DNA of 64,000 nt from Glutamicibacter sp. B1 (lineage in GTDB: Bacteria > Actinomycetota > Actinomycetes > Actinomycetales > Micrococcaceae), in assembly GCF_039602135.1 (NCBI RefSeq), contig NZ_CP125942.1, positions 2,356,001-2,420,000 on the forward strand, given 5' to 3'. The notes beneath the pieces are model-generated. The model was given only the letters and a program-made list of their open reading frames with translations. It was not told where the DNA came from and did no database searches. The translations under genes and the position numbers were made by a program. Shown here one piece after another: positions 16,517 through 23,790 of the stretch. The stretch's first letter is position 1; each line of letters opens with the position of its first letter.

Positions 16517-17311
16517 GTGGAGTGGACCGTGCAGGAGCTAGCAGAGCGCGCAGGCATCAGTGGGCGCACATTGCGCCACTATCATCAGATCGGGTTACTC
16601 GAACCAGACCGTGTAGGGTCCAACGGCTACCGCTATTACGGGCTCAACGCGGTCTCCCGTCTGCAGCGAATCCTATTATTACGAGAGACGGGCTTGCCGC
16701 TGACGGATATCGCGAACGTATTGAGTGCGCCAACAACGCCCGAGGTGGAAGTCGAAGCACTCACTGAGCAATTGGCGCATCTGGCGAGCGAGCGTGAATC
16801 GCTGAATCGACGCATCAATGCGGTAGAGCACACCTTGTCCATGCGCAGTCAGGGGCGCGAACCACGCATGGATGTGATGCTCGAGGGATTCAACGATCGA
16901 TATGAAACCGAGGTCATCGAGAATTGGGGCCGCGAGGCATTCGAATCCTCGAATCAGTGGTGGCATGGGAAATCGGTCAGTCAGCAAAGGCAATGGAAAG
17001 CCAGAGCTGAAGCTCTGCTCACCCAATGGCGTTTACTTCAGGAAGGAGGGTCCACACCGGACTCCACCGCAGCGCAAGACCACGCGGCCATTCATCTGGA
17101 GTGGTTCAAAGAGATCCCAGGAACTCCGACGCATGCAGGCGATACCGCGAAGTCCATCGACATGATCCGAGGTCTCGCCGACCAATACGAGACGAACCCC
17201 GATTTCCATGTCGCGTTCGGAACCGTGCAAGCCGCAACGTTCGCCGCAAACGCATTGCGTCTCCACATACGACAATTAGACGACCATCCACCGAGTGACC
17301 TTCGAAGCTAG
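16517..17311 (+). CDS. MerR regulator with C-terminal TipAS-like ligand domain
   Basis: A 264-residue protein. Residues 1-70 are the MerR HTH and wing (WTVQELAERAGISGRTLRHY, then NGYRYYGLNAVSRLQRI). A coiled coil at about 75-115 is followed by a helical TipAS-type domain (about 130-255; YETEVIENWG, then QADQYETNPDFHVAF-like helix). In Streptomyces TipA this domain binds thiopeptide antibiotics; the ligand here is unknown. Translation starts at GTG behind AGGAAG. It is cotranscribed with the DUF2268 gene. The gene's own stop codon overlaps the diverged ychF-like repeat F. Confidence 0.85.
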   Translation: MEWTVQELAERAGISGRTLRHYHQIGLLEPDRVGSNGYRYYGLNAVSRLQRILLLRETGLPLTDIANVLSAPTTPEVEVEALTEQLAHLASERESLNRRINAVEHTLSMRSQGREPRMDVMLEGFNDRYETEVIENWGREAFESSNQWWHGKSVSQQRQWKARAEALLTQWRLLQEGGSTPDSTAAQDHAAIHLEWFKEIPGTPTHAGDTAKSIDMIRGLADQYETNPDFHVAFGTVQAATFAANALRLHIRQLDDHPPSDLRS

Positions 17312-17358
17312 ACGATAAACCGAATTCCCACCGCACCACCGAATGCTCCAGCCCCATA
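17308..17358 (-). repeat. ychF 3'-end-like repeat, copy F (weak)
   Basis: On the reverse strand this reads AVGIRFIV then TAG, comparable to the YchF C terminus [12 protein letters not shown]. By eye 22 of 33 bases match copy D. The flanking 12-base motif of copies C, D and E is not clear. It marks the left edge of the ArsR-M23 segment. This is the least certain copy. Confidence 0.4.
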
Positions 17359-17378
17359 CAGGTACGCGTGACTCAGCA

Positions 17379-18251
17379 TCAATTCTCTGTGGCAGTTCTC
17401 GCGGGTCGCGCAATGAGATGTTCACCGTTTTCTGGCAATTCCGTGCTTGTGGCCGGAGTTTCGTCACCATTGGCGATGTTTGAAAAACCCATCGGAATTC
17501 CTTGCCCTGTCCAAAACGACGAGCGATCCATGAGTTGGGCGTGCACGTGTGGCTCACTGCTATTGCCCGAGTTGCCGCAGTGTCCCACCAATGCGCCCGC
17601 ACCGATGCGTTGCCCGATTGACACCGTTACCGACCCCCGCTTCAAGTGCGCAACGACAGCAAAGACTCCGTCGTCACCGCGAATAACAACGTGATTTCCA
17701 ATCACAAACCCAGGGCCGCCCAGCTCCCGAAGCGCACCTTCGATCATCATGTACACGATTCCCCACGCGTTCGATCGAGTGCGGTGGTCCCTGCGCCAAT
17801 CGGAAGCTCGCACGACAGTGCCATTGATCATGGCGTACACCGGTTGTCCAAATGCGGGGTACTTGTTCGGGTTACTCATCATGGTCTGACCAAATTCGGG
17901 ACGAGGCGCTTGGCTATCGTCGTATACGAGGTCGATTGCATAAGCTTGTCCGTACGCCCGAACACCATGGCTCGGAACTGCGGACGCCGGACTATTCAAT
18001 GCCTGCCAACGCCCAACAACCGGGGCAAGTACCGATCGTGAAGATTGTTGCGGCAGAAGGCGTGGAACCAAGTACGTCAGGACGACACAGAGTGCAGCAA
18101 GTGCCATCGCGACCCATACCACCACATTCCGGTATGGCAGTGCCCCTTCGGCGGTGATAAGCCGGCCAAAAAGCGCATTGCCAATAAGAACACCGGCTGC
18201 CACAAAGTAGAGTGCCCCGCGCACGCGATATATCGCCAATACTATGCGCAT
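17379..18251 (-). CDS. Membrane-anchored M23-family (LytM-like) peptidase
   Basis: A 290-residue protein with two or three N-terminal hydrophobic segments (about residues 8-25 and 40-62), then a periplasm-side M23 domain. Zinc ligands look present: HGVRAYGQAYAIDLVYDDSQ (H...D), and VVAHLKRGS plus SSEPHVHAQL (HxH) near the end. M23 enzymes cut peptidoglycan cross-bridges. Translation starts at the ATG 18251 that overlaps the stop of the upstream ArsR-like gene (TGATG), so the pair is coupled. The regulator upstream probably controls it. Confidence 0.8.
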   Translation of the reverse strand: MRIVLAIYRVRGALYFVAAGVLIGNALFGRLITAEGALPYRNVVVWVAMALAALCVVLTYLVPRLLPQQSSRSVLAPVVGRWQALNSPASAVPSHGVRAYGQAYAIDLVYDDSQAPRPEFGQTMMSNPNKYPAFGQPVYAMINGTVVRASDWRRDHRTRSNAWGIVYMMIEGALRELGGPGFVIGNHVVIRGDDGVFAVVAHLKRGSVTVSIGQRIGAGALVGHCGNSGNSSEPHVHAQLMDRSSFWTGQGIPMGFSNIANGDETPATSTELPENGEHLIARPARTATEN

Positions 18252-18790
18252 CAATGTCCAGCACCCGTTAGACATGCAAGCAACGGAACAACGCGGGCTG
18301 CTGGAACCTCGTAGCTCCCACGTCCGCTCTGCCGTACCCAACCTGCTGCGACAAGTTGCCGCAGGTGATGGTGCAGTTTCCCAGTAGTTCCAAGCGACGC
18401 GATTTCAGAAAGTTCCGCGGTTGTATGCACACCCGAGAGGATTTGGCGGATAAGTTCCAAACGTCCAGGATGCCCCAGCGCGCTGAACGATCCGGCAAAA
18501 TCTGACCAGTCGGTTTCAAATAGACCGTCAGTCCCAGCATTCTGCTGCCATGCAACCGGTGCGCCGTCTGGCAAATTAAGACTGCCCACAATCAAGACCG
18601 CTCCACCGACTGTATTGGGGTGGTTTTCACGTCGCGCCCGCAGTCCGTGCAGTGCCCAAAATTGCTCTTCATCTAACACAGAATCGGCAACCAAGGGCGA
18701 CTCTTTGACCTCACGCTCAGATTCAAGCCGCTCTATTCGTTCGGTCAGTTCAGTAAGTCGCAGTCGGAGGTCTTCAAGATCACTTTCCAT
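18251..18790 (-). CDS. ArsR-like winged-helix regulator with N-terminal coiled coil
   Basis: A 179-residue protein. Residues 1-35 form a Glu/Leu/Arg-rich coiled coil (DLRLRLTELTERIERLESER). The C-terminal half is a winged helix: FSALGHPGRLELIRQILSGV, then TAELSEIASLGTTGKLHHHL and RQLVAAGWVRQSGRG. The ATG at 18790 has TTGGAG upstream. It overlaps the M23 peptidase gene by one base. The region between its start and the next cassette (18791-19215) holds the ychF-like repeat E and no gene. Confidence 0.8.
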   Translation of the reverse strand: MESDLEDLRLRLTELTERIERLESEREVKESPLVADSVLDEEQFWALHGLRARRENHPNTVGGAVLIVGSLNLPDGAPVAWQQNAGTDGLFETDWSDFAGSFSALGHPGRLELIRQILSGVHTTAELSEIASLGTTGKLHHHLRQLVAAGWVRQSGRGSYEVPAARVVPLLACLTGAGH

Positions 18791-18946
18791 ACTCCAATAG
18801 TACGATATTCCAAAAAAGCGAACTACGCTCTCGCGAGCGACTTTTCTCGAGAGCATCATTCCGGCCTTTGGAGCCTAACAAAGCACAAGTGCCGGACCCC
18901 ACAGTGAGATCCAGTGCTTGCGCAAAAGTGATATTGCCACTCGCCG

Positions 18947-18997
18947 CGAGGCACTAAATCCGAACTCGACTAAGTCGCCAAACGTACCAATCTCTGC
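18947..18997 (-). repeat. ychF 3'-end-like repeat, copy E
   Basis: The reverse strand reads GDLVEFGFSA, close to the YchF C terminus [10 protein letters not shown], and its 5' side carries the shared block ACCAATCTCTGC (18986-18997, + strand). I count 35 of 47 identical bases against copy D. It lies in a 425-base non-coding stretch between the ArsR-M23 and TetR-SDR modules. Confidence 0.7.
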
Positions 18998-19215
18998 AAG
19001 CTACGACCCATTATCTGTCTTGTTAAAGATGCATCATTGAGGCATTACTTCCGTGAAATTATCCACCCCACAACCGCCAGGCCGATCTCATCAAAACAGT
19101 ACTGCGCTAGCCTTCAAGATTACCTTCCGCGGCGCCGGTCGACTCGCAGCCGTCATGACTATGGAGTTCTACGATCTTGCACTCCAGGCTTTGGAATATC
19201 TGGATGACGTCCGCC

Positions 19216-19842
19216 CTACGATGTCCCCGCACCGCGAAGAGCGTTTCGGACGAGCTCGTCGGCGAAGCCGAGTGTCAGCGGTTCATCGGGAATGAGGAGA
19301 CGGTGGTAGCAAGCCCCCCAGAGTTGGTCGACGATGATGTCGAGGGAGAAGTCGTCTCGAAGCTGGCCTCGGGCGCGGGCACGCCGAAGAGCAGCCAGCG
19401 CCAGATCACGTCGGGGCCGGGAGTACGTCGCCGATAACGCCTTACGGAGGGCAGGATCGTTTTGTGCCGCGCCGATCAGCTCAGTGATGACGGAACCAGC
19501 ACCCTCCTCGGTCATGAGCCGAACAAAGGCACGCAACTGAGTGCGAAGGTCGGCTTCGATGTCTCCGGTATCCGGGAACTCAAGGGAGTGCTCAACATAA
19601 GCGAAATAAGCCTCTGCCGCCAAAGCGCCGACGCTGGGCCACCACTTGTACAGGGTCGTCCTGCTTGAGCCAGCCAAGGCGGCGACCCGGTCAAAGGTGA
19701 CCGCGATCATTCCATGCTCGAAGAGCAACGACGCCGCAGCATCAACGATTCCCCGCCGGACCTCGGCGGCCGGCCTTCGCCCACGCCCCCGTCGCTGCGG
19801 TTGATTCTCGCCTAACGAACCATTTATGGACATGTTGTTCAT
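19216..19842 (-). CDS. TetR-family transcriptional repressor
   Basis: A 208-residue regulator. The TetR HTH sits at about residues 28-75: GIVDAAASLLFEHGMIAVTF, then DRVAALAGSSRTTLYKWWPS. A ligand-binding helical C-terminal domain follows (TetR_C-like, ITELIGAAQNDPALRKAL). The leading Arg-rich tail (QRRGRGRRPAAEVRR) is typical. It is divergent from an SDR gene with a near-palindrome between them. An alternative Met three codons downstream exists; neither has a strong ribosome-binding site. Confidence 0.9.
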   Translation of the reverse strand: MNNMSINGSLGENQPQRRGRGRRPAAEVRRGIVDAAASLLFEHGMIAVTFDRVAALAGSSRTTLYKWWPSVGALAAEAYFAYVEHSLEFPDTGDIEADLRTQLRAFVRLMTEEGAGSVITELIGAAQNDPALRKALSATYSRPRRDLALAALRRARARGQLRDDFSLDIIVDQLWGACYHRLLIPDEPLTLGFADELVRNALRGAGTS

Positions 19843-19861
19843 AATAGCCTATCGTGCTTTA

Positions 19862-19876
19862 TGTACAAATTGTTCA
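19862..19876. promoter_or_regulatory. Probable TetR operator
   Basis: TGTACAA-A-TTGTTCA is a near-perfect dyad (one base-pair mismatch) midway between the divergent TetR and SDR starts. A second TTGTTCAT half-site lies at the TetR start. Confidence 0.6.
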
Positions 19877-19891
19877 TATCAAGGAGCTGCC

Positions 19892-20629
19892 ATGAGTATC
19901 AAGCAACAACGCACCGCGATTGTCACCGGCGCATCCGGAGGCATCGGCCGAGCGGTCACCGAACGCCTCACAGCCGACGGCTTCGCAGTCGTTGCCCACT
20001 ACAGTGGCAATCGCCAGCGAGCAGAAGAGCTGGTCGAGACGATCCGTTCCCGGGGCGGGCAGGCAATCTCGTTCGCCGGAGACGTCGCAGACGATGCCGA
20101 CATGAGCGCACTGTTTGACGCGGCCGACGCATCCTTCGGTGGCGTTGACGTCGTGGTGCACACAGCCGGAATCATGCCGCTCGCGCCTGTGGTCGAGTTG
20201 GACCTGGAGACCTTCGACCAGGTGCAGCGCATCAATGTGCGGGGCACCATTGTCGTCGCCCAGCAAGCTGCGCGCCGTGTGCGTGCTGGCGGCGCGATTA
20301 TCACTTTCTCCACAAGCATCACCCGTCTCCAGACGCCGGGCTACGCGGCGTACGCGATGTCGAAGGGCGCGGTGGAGGCACTCACACTCATCCTCGCTCG
20401 CGAATTGCGTGGCCGCGACATAACAGTCAACGCGATCGCACCTGGCCCTACCGACACCCCACTATTTCGCGAGGGTAAGTCGCAGCAGCTCATCGACACC
20501 ATAGCGGGCATGAACCCCATGGAGCGTCTTGGCAGCCCCGAAGACATCGCCGGGGTTGTCTCCGCGCTTGCCGGTTCGGTGCGATGGATCAACGGCCAGG
20601 TGCTGTACGCAAACGGCGGTGCCGCATGA
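19892..20629 (+). CDS. Classical SDR-family oxidoreductase
   Basis: A 245-residue classical short-chain dehydrogenase: cofactor loop TGASGGIG, a second-strand AHYSGNRQRAEELVE with Asn-Arg that favours NADPH, D-V-A in FAGDVADDAD, HTAG in place of NNAG, catalytic Ser in FSTSITR, and YAMSK as YxxxK. The C-terminal NGQVLYANGG is canonical. Of the four SDRs in the accessory region only this one has a complete active site. AAGGAG precedes the ATG. Its stop overlaps the start of a broken hydrolase gene (ATGA), and the divergent TetR gene probably represses both. Confidence 0.9.
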   Translation: MSIKQQRTAIVTGASGGIGRAVTERLTADGFAVVAHYSGNRQRAEELVETIRSRGGQAISFAGDVADDADMSALFDAADASFGGVDVVVHTAGIMPLAPVVELDLETFDQVQRINVRGTIVVAQQAARRVRAGGAIITFSTSITRLQTPGYAAYAMSKGAVEALTLILARELRGRDITVNAIAPGPTDTPLFREGKSQQLIDTIAGMNPMERLGSPEDIAGVVSALAGSVRWINGQVLYANGGAA

Positions 20630-21189
20630 GTCGCGCGCAAGCACTGAGCATTGAAAAACTGCTGGGCGAAGACCCACGCGATCTCGGCGGCGTCCCGATC
20701 GTCGCCGCCTCCGTCGACGGAACCGATAGCTAGGCAGTGTAGTTCTATCTTCCCGGTGGTGCCTAAACTCGGGGCTTGGCCACAACTTGGGCCGCTTTGG
20801 TCGCCGGCATCATTGGTCGCACCAGAATGCGTGGGGTCAGCATCGAGTACCGATTCGCCGCGCCCGAACATCCATTCCCGGCAGCCGTCGAGGACTCCGT
20901 CACCGCCTACCGCGGATTGCTCGCCTCTGGAATATTCGCACTACTTATACCAGCTGGATCTCACGAGATCCTCCTCGACGATGCTCTACGAGTAGCCGCT
21001 CGCGCGGCCGAGGCCGACGATGCGGTGCCCCTTGAGATCACGCTTGGTGTTCCCCACGTCTTCCAAGGCTTCACCTCAGCCCTGTACGAGGGCGCGGCGG
21101 CGCTGGATTCCGTCGCCACAATTTTGTATGCACAGCTCGGATCGACGCTGGAACCCTGTGGTTCAATGACGGACGAGCTCCAGTCCTGA
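20626..21189 (+). pseudogene. Decayed HSL-type alpha/beta hydrolase
   Basis: A single frame starting at the ATG overlapping the SDR stop reads as a hormone-sensitive-lipase-like hydrolase (FYLPGGA corresponding to the HGGAY oxyanion region, then [20 protein letters not shown]). Three in-frame stops occur at 20731 (TAG), 20740 (TAG) and 20764 (TAA), all explainable by single substitutions of Trp/Leu/Tyr-type codons. In addition the GDSAGG nucleophile segment is missing: [10 protein letters not shown] runs straight into [19 protein letters not shown], which belongs near the C terminus. The gene is therefore dead twice over. The upstream SDR gene remains intact. Confidence 0.75.
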
Positions 21190-21200
21190 CGGAGATTCAG

Positions 21201-21248
21201 CTCCACGTTGAAGCGGAACCGGGCCGAGTTTAGGTACCTAGCAATTGC
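21201..21248 (-). repeat. ychF 3'-end-like repeat, copy G
   Basis: The reverse strand reads ARFRFNVE; 13 of 15 bases match the ychF end across CAC-TT-GAA-CG-GAA. Its far side ends in AGCAATTGC, which looks like the shared ACCAAYCTCTGC block with three bases lost. It separates the TetR-SDR-hydrolase module from the VOC gene. Confidence 0.55.
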
Positions 21249-21324
21249 CGTTCATGCGCGGGCCGTGTCCGCGTCGTCGGCACCGACCGTTGCACCGAGA
21301 GACATTCGATACCAGACTTGAGGG

Positions 21325-21714
21325 ATGGGACACTTTCGGACTCCTCAGGTTGTTCTGTTCACTCGCGACATCGACCGCGCGGTCTCGTTCTACGGCGCGC
21401 TCGGTTTCGACGAGGCTTTCCGCACACCACGTGCAGGCACACCCATCCATGTAGACCTCGCCCTGGACGGTTACCGCCTCGGTCTGGCCACCGAGTCCAG
21501 CACTCGTGAAGACCACGGCCTCGACCCTATCGCCGACGGCCAGCGTGCGGCAGTGATCCTGTGGACTGACGACGTTACTTCAGGCTACGAGATGCTCATC
21601 AGCCTCGGTGCAACGCCCGTCAAGCCACCAGAGCCTTGGCTCGATCGTCTGCTGATCGCCTGGGCTCAGGACCCAGACGGCCACCTGGTGCAGGTCGTCC
21701 AAGCCACGAATTGA
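21325..21714 (+). CDS. VOC-family protein
   Basis: A 129-residue VOC protein: VVLFTRDIDRAVSFYGALGF opens the fold, then a strand IHVDLALDGYRLGLATESS, the second helix SGYEMLISLGATPVKPP, and the closing AQDPDGHLVQVVQA. The DPDGHLVQ ending and His in the central strand are those of metal-dependent members such as glyoxalase I-like enzymes. It is a single-gene cassette between ychF-like copies G and D. The substrate is unknown. Confidence 0.85.
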   Translation: MGHFRTPQVVLFTRDIDRAVSFYGALGFDEAFRTPRAGTPIHVDLALDGYRLGLATESSTREDHGLDPIADGQRAAVILWTDDVTSGYEMLISLGATPVKPPEPWLDRLLIAWAQDPDGHLVQVVQATN

Positions 21715-21737
21715 CGAGACGCCGCACCGAAACGCGA

Positions 21738-21788
21738 CTACACGTTAAACCGGACCTCTACCACGTCGCCGCACATACCAACCTCTGC
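21738..21788 (-). repeat. ychF 3'-end-like repeat, copy D (best displaced copy)
   Basis: The reverse strand reads GDVVEVRFNV followed by TAG, nearly the exact YchF C terminus including a stop codon. 25 of 33 bases match the genuine ychF end. The adjoining block ACCAACCTCTGC (21777-21788) is shared with copies C and E. It lies between the VOC and VapBC modules. Confidence 0.75.
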
Positions 21789-21823
21789 GGGCTGTTATCC
21801 GCCTCGACAGCCCATTAATCCAG

Positions 21824-21843
21824 TTATATAATGACTTATATAA
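21824..21843. promoter_or_regulatory. VapBC operator-like dyad
   Basis: TTATATA-ATGACT-TATATAA is a perfect 7+7 inverted repeat 14 bases before the antitoxin start and overlaps a probable -10 element, as expected for autorepression by a VapBC complex. Confidence 0.65.
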
Positions 21844-21857
21844 GACAGTGAGGATTC

Positions 21858-22112
21858 ATGGCAATTACCTCAGTTGACATCAACAAGGCTGAACTCAATC
21901 AAGCTAAGCGACTGGCAGGAACCAGCTCGACTCGTGAGACCGTCGATCTAGCGCTTCGGATATTAATTGCCGTCCGCCAGCAGCCGGCCGTCGTCGAACG
22001 CATCATTTCCCGCAGTTTCGAACCCAGTCAGATCGATGCACCAACTATTTCCCCGATTGCAGACGCACCACCTGCAGGTAGGACCCCGCCGCCCAGAGCA
22101 GTTTCCGAATGA
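21858..22112 (+). CDS. vapB: VapB-family antitoxin
   Basis: An 84-residue protein whose first 45 residues resemble VapB antitoxins (VDINKAELNQAKRLAGTSST, then RETVDLALRILI as the ribbon-helix-helix-like part). The remaining tail is Pro-rich and would wrap the toxin. AGTGAGG precedes the ATG. Its stop overlaps the toxin start by 4 bases (ATGA). Together they form a one-module cassette between ychF-like copies D and C, where a TA pair could stabilise the array, as they do in integron arrays. Confidence 0.85.
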   Translation: MAITSVDINKAELNQAKRLAGTSSTRETVDLALRILIAVRQQPAVVERIISRSFEPSQIDAPTISPIADAPPAGRTPPPRAVSE

Positions 22113-22513
22113 CGATCTACTTGGTTGACAACAGCATTTGGCAAAAGGCATCCGCCAGTCCCGCCATCGCACAGCGACTCAGGCAGTTATCCCCTCAGCA
22201 CTTGATCATCACCTGCCCGCCCCAGGTACTCGCGTACTGTCACTCCGCCAGAACCGCAGAGGAGTACCACGAGCTCAGGAAAGACATGGATGAACTACTG
22301 GGAGCCTGGGAACACCCGAACGAATCCACCGTACTGGACATCCAGCAAGCCCTCTGGGACAACGGACTGATGCGTGCTGCGGCAGCATTCGATTGCCTCA
22401 TTGCCGCCTACGCCGTCGTCAATGATGCTGTCGTTCTGAACTCAGATCAAGACTTCGGCTATATTGAGGCAGCCACGAACGGTACCGTCCGCCAAGAATA
22501 CATCGCTGGATGA
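22109..22513 (+). CDS. vapC: VapC-family PIN-domain toxin with one acidic residue replaced
   Basis: A 134-residue PIN-domain protein paired with VapB. Acidic positions Asp7 (YLVDNSIWQ), Asp95 (AAAFDCLIAAY) and Asp113/115 (NSDQDFG) are present. The expected second acid, Glu in the CPPQVLEYC pattern as I recall it for close relatives, is Ala42 here (CPPQVLAYC); the codon is GCG, one base from GAG. That change would be expected to weaken or abolish Mg-dependent RNA cleavage. The toxin may thus be attenuated while the antitoxin remains. Confidence 0.85.
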   Translation: MTIYLVDNSIWQKASASPAIAQRLRQLSPQHLIITCPPQVLAYCHSARTAEEYHELRKDMDELLGAWEHPNESTVLDIQQALWDNGLMRAAAAFDCLIAAYAVVNDAVVLNSDQDFGYIEAATNGTVRQEYIAG

Positions 22514-22588
22514 GATTTTTCGAAGCAAGCCAGAATGCACAAATGCCCCGGATTTCCTGATAGAAACCGGGGCACTGCGCTGAGTGAA

Positions 22589-22638
22589 CTACACATTGAA
22601 CCTGAATTCCACCAGGCCCAGCACCGACCAACCTCTGC
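22589..22638 (-). repeat. ychF 3'-end-like repeat, copy C
   Basis: The reverse strand reads LVEFRFNV then TAG, identical to the YchF C terminus over its last seven residues. 19 of 24 bases match the genuine end, and the shared block ACCAACCTCTGC is at 22627-22638. It lies between VapBC and the last SDR gene. Confidence 0.75.
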
Positions 22639-22745
22639 AACTTGGCCGACGCGTTTCAGCCTGGGTACCGTGATAAGTTCGATACAGAGCGGAACCGCTT
22701 CCAAGTGGTATCCGCCGTATCTCTCGAGGCACGGAAAAGGTGTAT

Positions 22746-23444
22746 ATGAGCACTCTGGTAGTGGTAGGAACGGGGCCGGGGCTCGGCCGCAGTCTCGCCG
22801 AAAAGTTCGGTAAGAATGGCTTCGAGGTTGCCCTGATCGCGAGAAACCAGACGAATCTCGACGCTCTTCAGGCATCACTGTCAGAGCAGGGCATCACGAG
22901 CGCCGGTTTCGCAGCCGATGTCACGGACGAGCAGCAGCTCGCGGGAGCGTTCTCCAAAGTGCGGGAGACTTTCGGGCAGATCGATGTGCTCATCTACAAC
23001 GCGGGTGTCATCGCGCCGGTCTCGGCCGCAGAAACAACGGCGCAGATCGCGAATCAGCATCTGCAGGTGAACATCATCGGCGGTATCTCAAGCGCGCAGC
23101 AGGTGATCGGTGAGATGGTGGACAGGCAGCAGGGAACCATCTTCTTTACCGGCGGTGGAGCAACCGAGCTGACCGTCACGCCGTTTTTGACGACGTTAAG
23201 CATCGGCAAGTCGGGGCTTCGCAGTTATGCCCATTGCCTCCATGAAGAGTTGGCGAGTCAGGGCGTCTATGTGGGGATGCTCTCCATCGCCGGAGTCATC
23301 CAAGAGGGCACCTACTTCTCGGCTGCGAACATCGCAGACGAATACTTCGACATGTATCAGAAGCGGGATGCCGCGGAGCGCTTCTACATCGACGAATCCG
23401 AGGAAGCGGACGCAGTCCTGAAAGAGACCTATACGAGTCAGTGA
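22746..23444 (+). CDS. Atypical SDR-family protein, paralogue of the 5233-5907 gene
   Basis: A 232-residue Rossmann-fold protein: GTGPGLGRSLAEKFGKNGFE at the cofactor site, IARN after the second strand, and YNAG (LIYNAGVI) as in active SDRs. At the catalytic site the sequence is LSIGKSGL: Lys is kept but Tyr is replaced by Ser. Sequence and layout match the SDR at 5233-5907, so both belong to one atypical subfamily. The ATG at 22746 has AAAGG upstream; a GTG two codons earlier is possible. It is the cargo of the last full cassette before ychF. Confidence 0.8.
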   Translation: MSTLVVVGTGPGLGRSLAEKFGKNGFEVALIARNQTNLDALQASLSEQGITSAGFAADVTDEQQLAGAFSKVRETFGQIDVLIYNAGVIAPVSAAETTAQIANQHLQVNIIGGISSAQQVIGEMVDRQQGTIFFTGGGATELTVTPFLTTLSIGKSGLRSYAHCLHEELASQGVYVGMLSIAGVIQEGTYFSAANIADEYFDMYQKRDAAERFYIDESEEADAVLKETYTSQ

Positions 23445-23520
23445 CACCTCAATAGTGGTCAACGCGTAGCACCTTGCCAGTCGCACCGATGGGTTAGCCT
23501 CGCCAAGCGACCGGGCAGTG

Positions 23521-23553
23521 GCCAACGTCGAGCCGGAACTCCACCACGTGTCG
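23521..23553 (-). repeat. ychF 3'-end-like repeat, copy B
   Basis: The reverse strand reads HVVEFRLDV; 22 of 33 bases match the genuine ychF end including GGAACTCCAC. It lies 76 bases after the SDR stop. Only about 200 bases without a gene separate it from ychF (23554-23757), which contain the ychF terminator. Confidence 0.6.
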
Positions 23554-23704
23554 ACGCGAAGTGGGCGAACATCACGATCGAATGATGCCTCACGTGCTCA
23601 TCCAGACCGCGCACGATGATGGATGCCATCTAAGCCACCTCCTTGAGCTATCAACTACGATCACGCTGGTTACTCAACGCGGAAGAACAAGAAGGGGACC
23701 ACAA

Positions 23705-23735
23705 AGCCCCGTCGATCACGAAGATCGACGGGGCT
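23705..23735 (-). terminator. Terminator of the ychF transcript
   Basis: AGCCCCGTCGATC and GATCGACGGGGCT form a perfect 13-bp stem with a 5-base loop, 23 bases beyond the ychF stop. Confidence 0.8.
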
Positions 23736-23757
23736 CACGGAGCAGGATCAGCTCACA

Positions 23758-23790
23758 TCACACATTGAAACGGAACTCCACGACGTCGCC
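23758..23790 (-). repeat. Genuine ychF 3' end, reference copy A of the repeat family
   Basis: The last ten codons plus stop of ychF ([10 protein letters not shown]) are the sequence to which copies B to G are related. Being at the 3' end of an essential, highly conserved gene, it has the properties of an integration target whose reading frame is restored by each insertion. Confidence 0.65.
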
